This document shows, in pieces, positions 1-5,364 of a stretch of DNA of 5,505 bases. The translations under genes were made by a program, and so were the position numbers. The notes beneath the pieces were generated by a model, which did not search any database, was not told where the DNA came from, and saw only the letters and a program-made list of their open reading frames with translations. Origin of the DNA: Coriobacteriia bacterium (GTDB taxonomy: Bacteria; Actinomycetota; Coriobacteriia; Anaerosomatales; SLCP01); the NCBI GenBank assembly GCA_007125735.1, contig SLCP01000090.1:1-5505 (forward strand). The letters run 5' to 3'. Every line of letters starts with the position of its first letter. Within the stretch, counting starts at the first letter, position 1.

Positions 1-72
1 CACGCGCCCGACGAGCACGTGCTTTCCGAGGGTGAGCGACTCGCCATCTTCCCCCCGGTGGCGGGCGGCTAG
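1..72 (+). CDS. MoaD/ThiS-family sulfur carrier protein, C-terminal fragment
   Basis: Only the last 23 codons and the TAG stop are in the window; the start lies to the left. The reading ends in GERLAIFPPVAGG, which matches the C-terminus of MoaD-type ubiquitin-fold sulfur carriers: a hydrophobic strand, an FPP turn and an exposed Gly-Gly. In this family the terminal glycine is adenylated by an E1-like enzyme and then converted to a thiocarboxylate that donates sulfur. The FPPVxGG ending is typical of MoaD-like proteins (molybdopterin or tungstopterin synthesis) rather than of ThiS. The next gene codes the expected activating enzyme and begins at the stop codon, which supports the call. The exact subfamily cannot be settled from 23 residues. 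Confidence 0.8.
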   Translation, partial: HAPDEHVLSEGERLAIFPPVAGG

Positions 73-73
73 C

Positions 74-712
74 GTGCTCGACGGCGACACTATCGGCTGC
101 CAGCCCGCGGTCGACCACCACGACGATGCAGCGGTACGCGAGCGTCTGGCGCGCGCACATGTGGCGATCGTGGGGTGTGGGGGACTCGGCAGCAACGTCG
201 CGGTCATGCTCGTGCGCTCCGGACTCGAACGCGTGACGCTCATCGACTTCGATGTGGTCGAGGCCGACAATCTCAACCGCCAGTACTTCTTCATCGAACA
301 CATCGGCATGCGCAAGACAGACGCGCTCGCAGAAGTGCTCCGCCGCATCGCTCCCGACGTCGATATCCGCATCATCAACGCATGCATGAACGCGAACAAT
401 CTCCTCGAGTCCGTCAACGGGGCCGAGGTCGTGGTCGAAGCGGTCGACAGCGCCGAAGCCAAGGCGATGATCGCGAACGTGACGATGCGACATACGCCAC
501 ACATCCCGCTCGTGACCGCTTCAGGGCTCGCCGGCTTCGCGACCGCCAACGACGTCGTCACGGAGCGGATCGCCGAGAACTTCTATCTCGTGGGGGATTT
601 GCACAGCGACGTGCGGCACGGGTTGCCGCTCATGGCCTCACGCGTCGCGATCGCCGCCGGCCACCAGGCGCACATGGCGATCCGCATCCTCCTCGGACAC
701 GCGGAGCCGTAG
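74..712 (+). CDS. thiF: ThiF/HesA/MoeB-family sulfur carrier protein adenylyltransferase
   Basis: An E1-like enzyme of about 212 residues that should use ATP to adenylate the C-terminal glycine of a small sulfur carrier in the cytosol. Counting from GTG 74, the nucleotide-binding GCGGLGSN is at residues 34-41, the DFD acidic cluster at 58-60, the ATP-contacting NLNRQ at 66-70, and VDSAEAK at 124-130, which contains the Asp expected to bind Mg. The protein is short and lacks the CxxC pairs of the zinc site of longer ThiF/MoeB proteins. This matches the compact ThiF-2 type found in many anaerobes. GTG 74 is preferred because it follows the carrier stop codon by one base; an in-frame GTG at 32 would add 14 Ser/Pro/Arg residues and overlap the carrier gene by 41 bases. 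No strong ribosome site marks either start. The partner could serve thiamine, molybdopterin or tungstopterin synthesis. Confidence 0.85.
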   Translation: MLDGDTIGCQPAVDHHDDAAVRERLARAHVAIVGCGGLGSNVAVMLVRSGLERVTLIDFDVVEADNLNRQYFFIEHIGMRKTDALAEVLRRIAPDVDIRIINACMNANNLLESVNGAEVVVEAVDSAEAKAMIANVTMRHTPHIPLVTASGLAGFATANDVVTERIAENFYLVGDLHSDVRHGLPLMASRVAIAAGHQAHMAIRILLGHAEP

Positions 713-740
713 CGCACCGGATCGCCCTCATCCGCACCCG

Positions 741-1583
741 TCAGCGTATGTCGCTCACCCGTACGTCTCCTGGGGGCACGAACAAGACCGGCAGCGTGCT
801 GTGCTTCGCGACCGTGCGCGCGGTCGAACCCCAGAGAGCCCGGTGCAGCACTCCGTGCGTGCGCGGCGATACGACGACGAGCGTCGCGCCCCACGCTTCC
901 GCCTCGGCGAGCAGAGCGCGGGCGGGGTCGGTGCCGATCCGCAGCACCGTCTCGAACGGAGCACTGCATACGCGTCCTTCGGAGAGCGTGATGAGGCGCT
1001 CCCTGACCTCGGACTCATCGCCCCCCGGCTCGGCGACGTGGACGACTCTGATCTCACCGAGTCCCGGCAGCCCACAGACGAGCGCGAGCTGCGCAGGCAG
1101 CGACGGCGAGAGGTCCGCTCCGACGAGCACCTTCGAGAACGGATGGGCGACTCCGGTGCGACACCACGCGCCGGCATCCTCGCCTACCCGCTCGATCATC
1201 ACGGGGACTCTACTCGCAGATGCAAGGACTTCGGCGGTCGAGCCAAGCAGACGCCCGATGGCCGCTCCCTTGCCGAGGTTCGTCATCACGACGAGTTCCG
1301 CCCCCTCCTCGGCGATGGCGCGTTCGATCACATCGACCGCCGAGCCCACCTCGACACGCACGGTCGTCTCGAACCCTGCGTCCTCGAGCCGCATCGCGAT
1401 CCTGCGTAGATGCTCCTCGGCGTACTCGATCACCTCCGGAACCGTGCCTCCAGCGGTGTACAGGTCGAGGGCGACGGCATGCACGAGCACGATCCCGCTG
1501 AACTCGAGCGGATTGCAGGCAGTCATCGAATCGACAGCTGCCAGACTCGCGCCCGAAAGGTCGGTTGCTATAACGATGCGCAT
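741..1583 (-). CDS. Universal stress protein with two UspA domains
   Basis: A cytosolic 280-residue protein made of two Usp (adenine-nucleotide-binding-like fold) domains, about residues 1-131 and 149-270. Domain 1 opens with MRIVIATDLS and domain 2 with KVLVGADLSP, each having the early Asp of the family. The nucleotide loop, normally GxxG-9x-G(S/T), reads TNLG-9x-GS in domain 1 (101-115) and RT-HG-type with GST in domain 2 (241-254). Both are degenerate, with one of the leading glycines replaced, so ATP binding is uncertain, especially in domain 2. The ATG is well fixed by AGGAGG eight bases upstream. That ribosome site overlaps the stop codon of the Acr3 gene, so the two are probably co-transcribed and translationally coupled. 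A role in arsenite or general stress survival is inferred from this position only. Confidence 0.93.
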   Translation of the reverse strand: MRIVIATDLSGASLAAVDSMTACNPLEFSGIVLVHAVALDLYTAGGTVPEVIEYAEEHLRRIAMRLEDAGFETTVRVEVGSAVDVIERAIAEEGAELVVMTNLGKGAAIGRLLGSTAEVLASASRVPVMIERVGEDAGAWCRTGVAHPFSKVLVGADLSPSLPAQLALVCGLPGLGEIRVVHVAEPGGDESEVRERLITLSEGRVCSAPFETVLRIGTDPARALLAEAEAWGATLVVVSPRTHGVLHRALWGSTARTVAKHSTLPVLFVPPGDVRVSDIR

Positions 1584-1590
1584 CGGTCGG

Positions 1591-1597
1591 ACCTCCT
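1591..1597 (-). promoter_or_regulatory. Strong ribosome binding site of the universal stress gene
   Basis: On the minus strand AGGAGGT lies eight bases before the ATG at 1583. It shares bases with the TAG stop of the Acr3 permease (1596-1598), so ribosomes finishing the permease end exactly on this site, which favours coupled translation. Confidence 0.85.
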
Positions 1598-2708
1598 AAT
1601 CGGCCAGCGCCAACTCGCCGCTGCGACGCATCACCGCGGTACGCGTCCGTTTGGCGATCCACACGAGTGAGAGCATGAGCGGCACCTCGACGAGCACGCC
1701 GACCACCGTGGCGAGTGCCGCACCCGAGGTGAGTCCGAAAAGCGCGATGGCGACCGCCACCGCCAGCTCGAAGAAGTTTGATGCGCCGATGAACCCGCCC
1801 GGCGCGGCCACCTTGAACTCGATGCGCCACAGGTAGGCCCAGCCATACGCGATCGCGAAGATGAAGAGCGTCTGGATGATGAGCGGGACGGCGATCAGCC
1901 CGATGTGGAGGGGATTGTTGACGATGATCTCGCCCTGGAAGATGAAGATCGCAACAAGGGTTGCCAGCAGCGCGAAGATGGTCACCGGGCCGAACTTAGG
2001 CAGGAAGTCCGACTCGAACCACGGCAGTCCTTTCGTAGCGATGAGTCGTTTACGCGTGAAGTAGCCCGCGACGAGCGGCACGACCACGAAGAGCACGACC
2101 GAGAGCGCCATCGTCCCCCACGGCACCGGGATGCCGCCGATGCCGAGCAGAAGCGAGACGATCGGCACGAACGCCACGAGCATGATGAGGTCGTTCACGG
2201 CGACCTGCACGAGGGTGTAGGCGGGGTCGCCGTCGGCCAGGTAGGACCACACGAACACCATGGCCGTACACGGCGCGGCGCCGAGGAGCACCGCTCCGGC
2301 CAGGTACTGCTGGGCAAGCTCAGGGGTGATGAGGTCGGCGAAGATGACGTTGAAGAAGAGCCACGCGAAGAAGAACATCGAGAACGGCTTGATGAGCCAG
2401 TTGACGACGGTGGTGACGATGAGGCCGTTCCTCCGCTCCCCGACTCTGCGGACCGACGCGAAATCGATCTGCAGCATCATGGGGAAGATCATGAGCCAGA
2501 TGAGAACGGCGATAGGAAGCGAGATGGACGCCACGGTGAACTGGTCGAGCCATGCTGGCAGCCCGGGCCATGCGTTGCCGATGAGCGTACCCGCGACGAT
2601 GCACAGAGCGACCCAGACCGTCAGGTAGCGCTCGAAGAAGCTCATGCGCTTCTTCTCCGGGCGCCCCGCTGACGCCGGTCCGGCCGGCTCCGATCTCTGA
2701 TCGCTCAT
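1596..2708 (-). CDS. acr3: Acr3-family arsenite efflux permease
   Basis: A 370-residue inner-membrane protein of the Acr3 (BART superfamily) arsenite transporters, which extrude As(III) driven by the proton motive force. The length is usual for the family. A charged cytosolic N-terminus (1-27) is followed by about ten hydrophobic segments, roughly at 28-49, 60-82, 96-126, 136-157, 165-190, 198-216, 240-258, 268-292, 305-327 and 330-352. Diagnostic stretches are LIWLMIFPMMLQIDF (69-83), GAAPCTAMVFVWS (143-155) and GASNFFELAVAVAIA (308-322). Cys147 and Glu314 are the likely counterparts of the Cys and Glu reported as essential in characterised Acr3 proteins, though I assign them by motif only. 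The start at 2708 is preceded by AGAGGA at a fair distance; Met22 is an alternative start. The gene lies 15 bases after an ArsR regulator, the classical arrangement for arsenic-inducible expression. Confidence 0.95.
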   Translation of the reverse strand: MSDQRSEPAGPASAGRPEKKRMSFFERYLTVWVALCIVAGTLIGNAWPGLPAWLDQFTVASISLPIAVLIWLMIFPMMLQIDFASVRRVGERRNGLIVTTVVNWLIKPFSMFFFAWLFFNVIFADLITPELAQQYLAGAVLLGAAPCTAMVFVWSYLADGDPAYTLVQVAVNDLIMLVAFVPIVSLLLGIGGIPVPWGTMALSVVLFVVVPLVAGYFTRKRLIATKGLPWFESDFLPKFGPVTIFALLATLVAIFIFQGEIIVNNPLHIGLIAVPLIIQTLFIFAIAYGWAYLWRIEFKVAAPGGFIGASNFFELAVAVAIALFGLTSGAALATVVGVLVEVPLMLSLVWIAKRTRTAVMRRSGELALAD

Positions 2709-2723
2709 CCTCAGTGGTCCTCT

Positions 2724-3071
2724 CTAGGCGTCACGCACTGGGTAGGAATCGCACGCCGGAGCATCCGCGACGAAGTCGAGAGCATCGGTGAACGCAGCGA
2801 TACGCTCGGGCACGAGGCAGTAGGTCATCGCGGTGCCGATGGGATGGGCGGACACGAGTCCAGCCTCTTTGAGTACTCTGAGGTGCTCGGAGATGGTTGA
2901 TTGAGCAAGTGGGAGCTCCGAGAAGACCTCCGCACCCCTGCACTCGTCCTGCTCGGCGAGGAGTTGGAGGATGCGAATGCGGGCAGGATGAGAGAGGGCC
3001 CGTGCGACGAGGGCCATGTGTTCAGGGTCTGCGGCCACGATATCCGCGCTCTTGCGACCAGACTGGGTCAT
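2724..3071 (-). other. Alternative stand-alone ArsR start inside the long frame
   Basis: Translation from the ATG at 3071 gives a 115-residue protein beginning MTQSGRKSADIV, which is the ordinary size of a single-domain ArsR/SmtB repressor and holds the complete second winged-helix domain. A G-rich run (GGGGGG, seven bases upstream on the minus strand) could serve as a ribosome site. A sigma70-like promoter and a palindromic operator lie 25-60 bases upstream. The codons just before this ATG include TTA, TTT and several A/T-ending codons unlike the surrounding GC-rich coding sequence, as expected if that stretch were really intergenic. I think this product is made, whether or not the longer form is also made. 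Confidence 0.6.
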
Positions 3072-3473
3072 CGATGTGCCCCCCGTCGCGTTTAATCGTT
3101 CATCGACGATAAACGATTGAGTACGGTGCGTCAACGCCTCACAGGGTTGGCTCCTCGCGTACACGTCGCACACTCGGCAGCCATCGCACAGCTCAGACGC
3201 CGTGACGAGTTCGCACAGAGCGCGCGCGATCGGGTGATAGGGATCCAGCTTGTAGCACACGCTGGTTCCCCGAGTACTCGTGCTGACGAGTCCCATGCGC
3301 CTCAGTTCGAGCAACTCGCGGTGCAACGCGCCCATGCCGATGTGAAGGCCTCGCCCGAGTTCCCTCAAGTAGGGCGCTTGTTCTGGATGTCTTGCGAAAC
3401 GCTCGATCAGCGATGCACGGGTCTTGTTGCCGATGAAGTAGTGGAACTTGCCTTCGTATGGCGGTCGAGCCAT
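2724..3473 (-). CDS. arsR: ArsR-type regulator in a double winged-helix frame
   Basis: One open frame of 249 codons holding two winged-helix DNA-binding units. The N-terminal unit (about 10-92) begins FIGNKTRASLIERF, contains LRELGRGL and LHRELLELRRMGLV, and ends with a wing and a YKLDPYHP strand. It is followed by a Cys cluster (Cys96, Cys99, Cys102, Cys111). The C-terminal unit (about 150-235) is a clear ArsR/SmtB repressor: ALSHPARIRILQLL, recognition helix LAQSTISEHLRVLKEAGLV, and a wing ending in TYCLV. Its Cys178, Cys219 and Cys241 are candidate As(III) ligands; the classical ELCVC motif is absent. The arrangement upstream of acr3 implies arsenite-relieved repression. Start 3473 was chosen because the 36 codons upstream to 3581 are Pro/Arg-rich and unlike the family; its ribosome site is weak. 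A promoter and palindrome inside the linker point to a second start at 3071, so this may really be two genes. Confidence 0.72.
   Translation of the reverse strand: MARPPYEGKFHYFIGNKTRASLIERFARHPEQAPYLRELGRGLHIGMGALHRELLELRRMGLVSTSTRGTSVCYKLDPYHPIARALCELVTASELCDGCRVCDVYARSQPCEALTHRTQSFIVDERLNATGGTSMTQSGRKSADIVAADPEHMALVARALSHPARIRILQLLAEQDECRGAEVFSELPLAQSTISEHLRVLKEAGLVSAHPIGTAMTYCLVPERIAAFTDALDFVADAPACDSYPVRDA
3094..3118. promoter_or_regulatory. Probable ArsR operator: 25-bp near-perfect palindrome
   Basis: The arms are AATCGTT (3094-3100) and AACGATT (3112-3118); the inner bases ATCG and CGAT (3102-3105, 3107-3110) also pair. In all, 11 of 12 symmetric positions are complementary around base 3106, the only mismatch being 3101/3111. 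It is AT-richer than its surroundings and overlaps the -10 element of a predicted promoter, where a repressor of the ArsR family would block transcription. Binding by the ArsR encoded next to it is inferred. Confidence 0.75.
3106..3134 (-). promoter_or_regulatory. Sigma70-like promoter reading into arsR-acr3-usp
   Basis: On the minus strand a -35 box TTGACG (3129-3134) and a -10 box TATCGT (3106-3111) are separated by exactly 17 bases. Transcription would begin near 3099, giving a leader of about 28 bases before the ATG at 3071. The -10 box lies within the palindrome, as is usual for repressor-controlled ars promoters. It is found inside the longer open frame, which is the reason to doubt a simple fusion. 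Confidence 0.6.
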
Positions 3474-3765
3474 CAGAATCGGGTCCCTCTCGTGTCCGCA
3501 CCGATCCGGAGTGTACGACCGTCTCTCACGAGGGCCTGGAGGCCTCCTGGGAACCCTCGGAGTTTGTGGGAACGATCGCACCCATTAACCCCGACGCTCA
3601 CTCAGAGGACCTCGGCACCCTACGTTCGCCGCCGCGCCACGACTCGGTCGCACGGGAATACGGGCATACCGTAGCGCGCACGGCTAAGCAGGATGTGACC
3701 GTGATCGAAATCCGGGACGGAGCGGTCCTCACGCATGGCAGTCTGTCGCGCGTGCGCGCCCCCGC
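3474..3765. other. Intergenic stretch between metF and the regulator gene
   Basis: These 292 bases separate the end of metF from the start of the double winged-helix frame, both on the minus strand. Frames crossing it are extensions of shadow frames with arginine- and proline-rich translations, and I find no convincing gene, tRNA or T-tailed terminator. It contains a palindromic element at 3529-3559. The stretch should hold the end of the metF transcript and whatever promoter serves the upstream winged-helix start, but I could not pick out a convincing -35/-10 pair. Confidence 0.5.
3529..3559. repeat. Inverted repeat with nested palindrome
   Basis: CGAGGG at 3529-3534 is complementary to CCCTCG at 3554-3559, and between them lies the perfect 10-bp palindrome GGAGGCCTCC (3538-3547). 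The outer arms could form a stem, but no T-run follows on either strand, so a simple intrinsic terminator is not supported. It lies 56 bases upstream of the start at 3473 and could be an operator or a Rho-independent stop of weak type. Function unknown. Confidence 0.4.
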
Positions 3766-4638
3766 CTACGTGAGGCCGGCGCCTGCGAGGACCTCCCCCA
3801 CCGCCGCGTCGACGCCGAGCGGCATGATGTGCACGCCATCGGCGATCTCGCGCAGTGCACGCACCTGCTCGGTGGCGAGCTCGATCGACTCGGCCAGCGG
3901 GTCGACCGCCTCCTCGATCCGCGCTCCGAGGTGCTCGGGCACCATAAGGCCGGCGAGGCGCTCGTTGATGAACTTCACCACGCGCGGGCTCTTGAGCAGC
4001 AGGATGCCGGCGATGAGCTTCACGCCCGAGGGGCGCAACTCCTCGGCCGCGCGGGCGAACTTCTCGATATCGAACACGGCCTGAGTCTGGAAGAACTCCG
4101 CACCCGCCTCGACCTTGCGCAGAGCTCGCTCGCGCTGGACGTCCCACGGCTCGGCCTCAGGAAACGCCGCCGCACCGAGACAGAAGCCGGTACCACCCGC
4201 CATCTCTCGGCCGAGCATGTCGCGGCCTTCATTCATCCCGCGCGCGATGGCGAGCAACTGCGTCGAATCGATGTCGAACACGCCTTTGGCCTCGGGGTGG
4301 TCCCCACCCCGCGGGTCGTCGCCGGTGACCACGAGCAGGTTCTCCAAGCCGAGCGTCCACGCTGCGAGCAGGTCGGACTGGAGCGCGAGGCGGTTTCGGT
4401 CGCGGCATGTCTGCTGGAAGATCGGCTCGAAACCCATGTCGAGCACCACGCGCGAAGCCGCGAGGCTCGAGAGGTGGAGCGTGGCACCCTGGTTGTCGGT
4501 CACGTTGAGTGCGTGACAGAGCGGTCCGAGCGTGGCGACCGACTCGCGCATCGCGGTCATGTCGGTCCCGAGCGGCGGCGCGACCTCCCCGGTCACCACG
4601 AATTCGCCGCGCTCGAGTGCATCGCGGAGGCGGCTCAT
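3766..4638 (-). CDS. metF: Methylenetetrahydrofolate reductase, MetF family
   Basis: A 290-residue cytosolic flavoprotein of the MTHFR family, a TIM barrel that interconverts 5,10-methylene- and 5-methyl-tetrahydrofolate. The length matches bacterial MetF catalytic proteins. VTGEVAPP (15-22) holds Glu18, which corresponds to the catalytic Glu of the FEFFPP motif of E. coli MetF. LLVVTGDDP (101-109) carries the conserved Asp near the flavin, and FFQTQAVFD (182-190) the conserved Gln of the folate site; LIAGILLL (208-215) is another family strand. The start codon overlaps the stop of metV as ATGA and has no clear ribosome site of its own, so its translation is probably coupled to metV. Pairing with MetV suggests the acetogen/anaerobe type, where the electron donor need not be NADH directly; the donor cannot be read from the sequence. 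Confidence 0.95.
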   Translation of the reverse strand: MSRLRDALERGEFVVTGEVAPPLGTDMTAMRESVATLGPLCHALNVTDNQGATLHLSSLAASRVVLDMGFEPIFQQTCRDRNRLALQSDLLAAWTLGLENLLVVTGDDPRGGDHPEAKGVFDIDSTQLLAIARGMNEGRDMLGREMAGGTGFCLGAAAFPEAEPWDVQRERALRKVEAGAEFFQTQAVFDIEKFARAAEELRPSGVKLIAGILLLKSPRVVKFINERLAGLMVPEHLGARIEEAVDPLAESIELATEQVRALREIADGVHIMPLGVDAAVGEVLAGAGLT

Positions 4639-5327
4639 CTGGCGGTCCCGCGCCGCGTTCCGCGCTCGCCCCGCTCGCCGCGCAGGTTCACGCTACCGGG
4701 TTTGAGCTGCTTACTGTGATCCTTGGGCGCGAGAACGCGATCGGAAGCGCCGCCACGCGACTGCTCGGCCAAACGGCGACTGATGAGGACGTGGGTGCAC
4801 TCGCGATCGGTGACGACCTCGCATGTGCCGTCCCACATCCCGCCGCACGGCCCGTTGAGGAGACCTTTGGGACACGTCGTGACCGGGCAGATGCCAGCGG
4901 TCATGTCGAGCACGCACTCGCCGCACATCTGGCAGCGCTCCTCGAACACGCCGTGTCGCACGACGTTGCCGAGGAAGACGCTCTCGAGGCCGGGGAAGAC
5001 AGGTTTGGAGGTCGCGTCGGCGACGGTCTGCACGCCGGCGCCGCACGAGAGTACGAGTACCGCGTCGGCCTCGTCGATGCTGCCCGAGTGGCGGCGTGTC
5101 TCGAGGCGCGTGCCGCCCGAGTGGCAGGCGACCTCGCCTACCGCCCAGCCGGTAACCTCGATGCCCGCAGCGCTCAGGCGCTCGGTCGCCTCGGCGATCT
5201 CGTCCTCGCCGCCGGTTCGCGCTACGGTGGCGCACTGACCGCAGCCCATGACGAACACGCGTCGGGCATCCACCTCGGCCAGGTTTGCGAGGATCCGGTC
5301 CCACTCGCGTGGCTTGGTGATGATCAT
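4635..5327 (-). CDS. metV: MetV, Cys-rich partner of methylenetetrahydrofolate reductase (MTHFR_C)
   Basis: A 230-residue protein of the MTHFR C-terminal family (MetV), which forms a complex with MetF in acetogens and other anaerobes and is thought to help pass electrons to the flavin. Family marks are FVMGCGQC (25-32), LSCGAGVQTVAD (93-104), the cluster Cys132-x2-Cys135-x2-Cys138 with Cys147 and Cys152, and the signature CPKGLLNGPCGG (152-163), followed by Cys169 and Cys177. The twelve cysteines fit iron-sulfur and/or zinc sites. The last 20 or so residues are a Gly/Arg-rich low-complexity tail that seems lineage-specific. The ATG at 5327 is fixed by AGGAGGTG six bases upstream. The gene overlaps metF by four bases and follows the corrinoid-protein gene by 37 bases, so the three are likely one operon. 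Confidence 0.93.
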   Translation of the reverse strand: MIITKPREWDRILANLAEVDARRVFVMGCGQCATVARTGGEDEIAEATERLSAAGIEVTGWAVGEVACHSGGTRLETRRHSGSIDEADAVLVLSCGAGVQTVADATSKPVFPGLESVFLGNVVRHGVFEERCQMCGECVLDMTAGICPVTTCPKGLLNGPCGGMWDGTCEVVTDRECTHVLISRRLAEQSRGGASDRVLAPKDHSKQLKPGSVNLRGERGERGTRRGTAR

Positions 5328-5331
5328 CGGA

Positions 5332-5339
5332 CACCTCCT
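5332..5339 (-). promoter_or_regulatory. Ribosome binding site of metV
   Basis: On the minus strand AGGAGGTG precedes the ATG at 5327, with AGGAGG ending about six bases after allowing for the TG. It is a strong, well-spaced site and settles the metV start over an upstream frame that begins at 5334. Confidence 0.85.
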
Positions 5340-5364
5340 GTGATTCGGAGCCGATGTGATGTGT

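Noticed and set aside
713..740. Possible bidirectional terminator between the convergent thiF and usp genes (CGGAT/ATCCG, 718-734)
   Set aside because: The stem is only five base pairs and no T-run follows on either strand.
175..1599. A 474-codon plus-strand open frame across thiF and the opposite side of usp
   Set aside because: Its translation is dominated by Arg, Ser, Thr and Ala with no domain, and it runs antisense or out of frame to two clear genes; GC-rich DNA commonly yields such long shadows.
1905..2672. A 255-codon plus-strand frame opposite acr3
   Set aside because: The translation is rich in His, Asp, Glu and Arg, the usual mirror of a membrane-protein gene; it has no recognisable fold and no ribosome site.
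3620..3736. A 38-residue minus-strand frame after metF (MREDRSVPDFDHGHILL...)
   Set aside because: It has no ribosome site before its ATG, an Arg-rich end, and is the tail of a shadow frame of metF; too little support for a small gene.
3748..3760. GCGCGC-rich self-complementary run just after the metF stop
   Set aside because: The short alternating GC run folds with too small a loop and lacks a T-tract, so it is more likely compositional than a terminator.
3829..4719. A 296-codon plus-strand frame opposite metF
   Set aside because: It covers a strongly supported MetF on the other strand and its translation matches no family I recognise.
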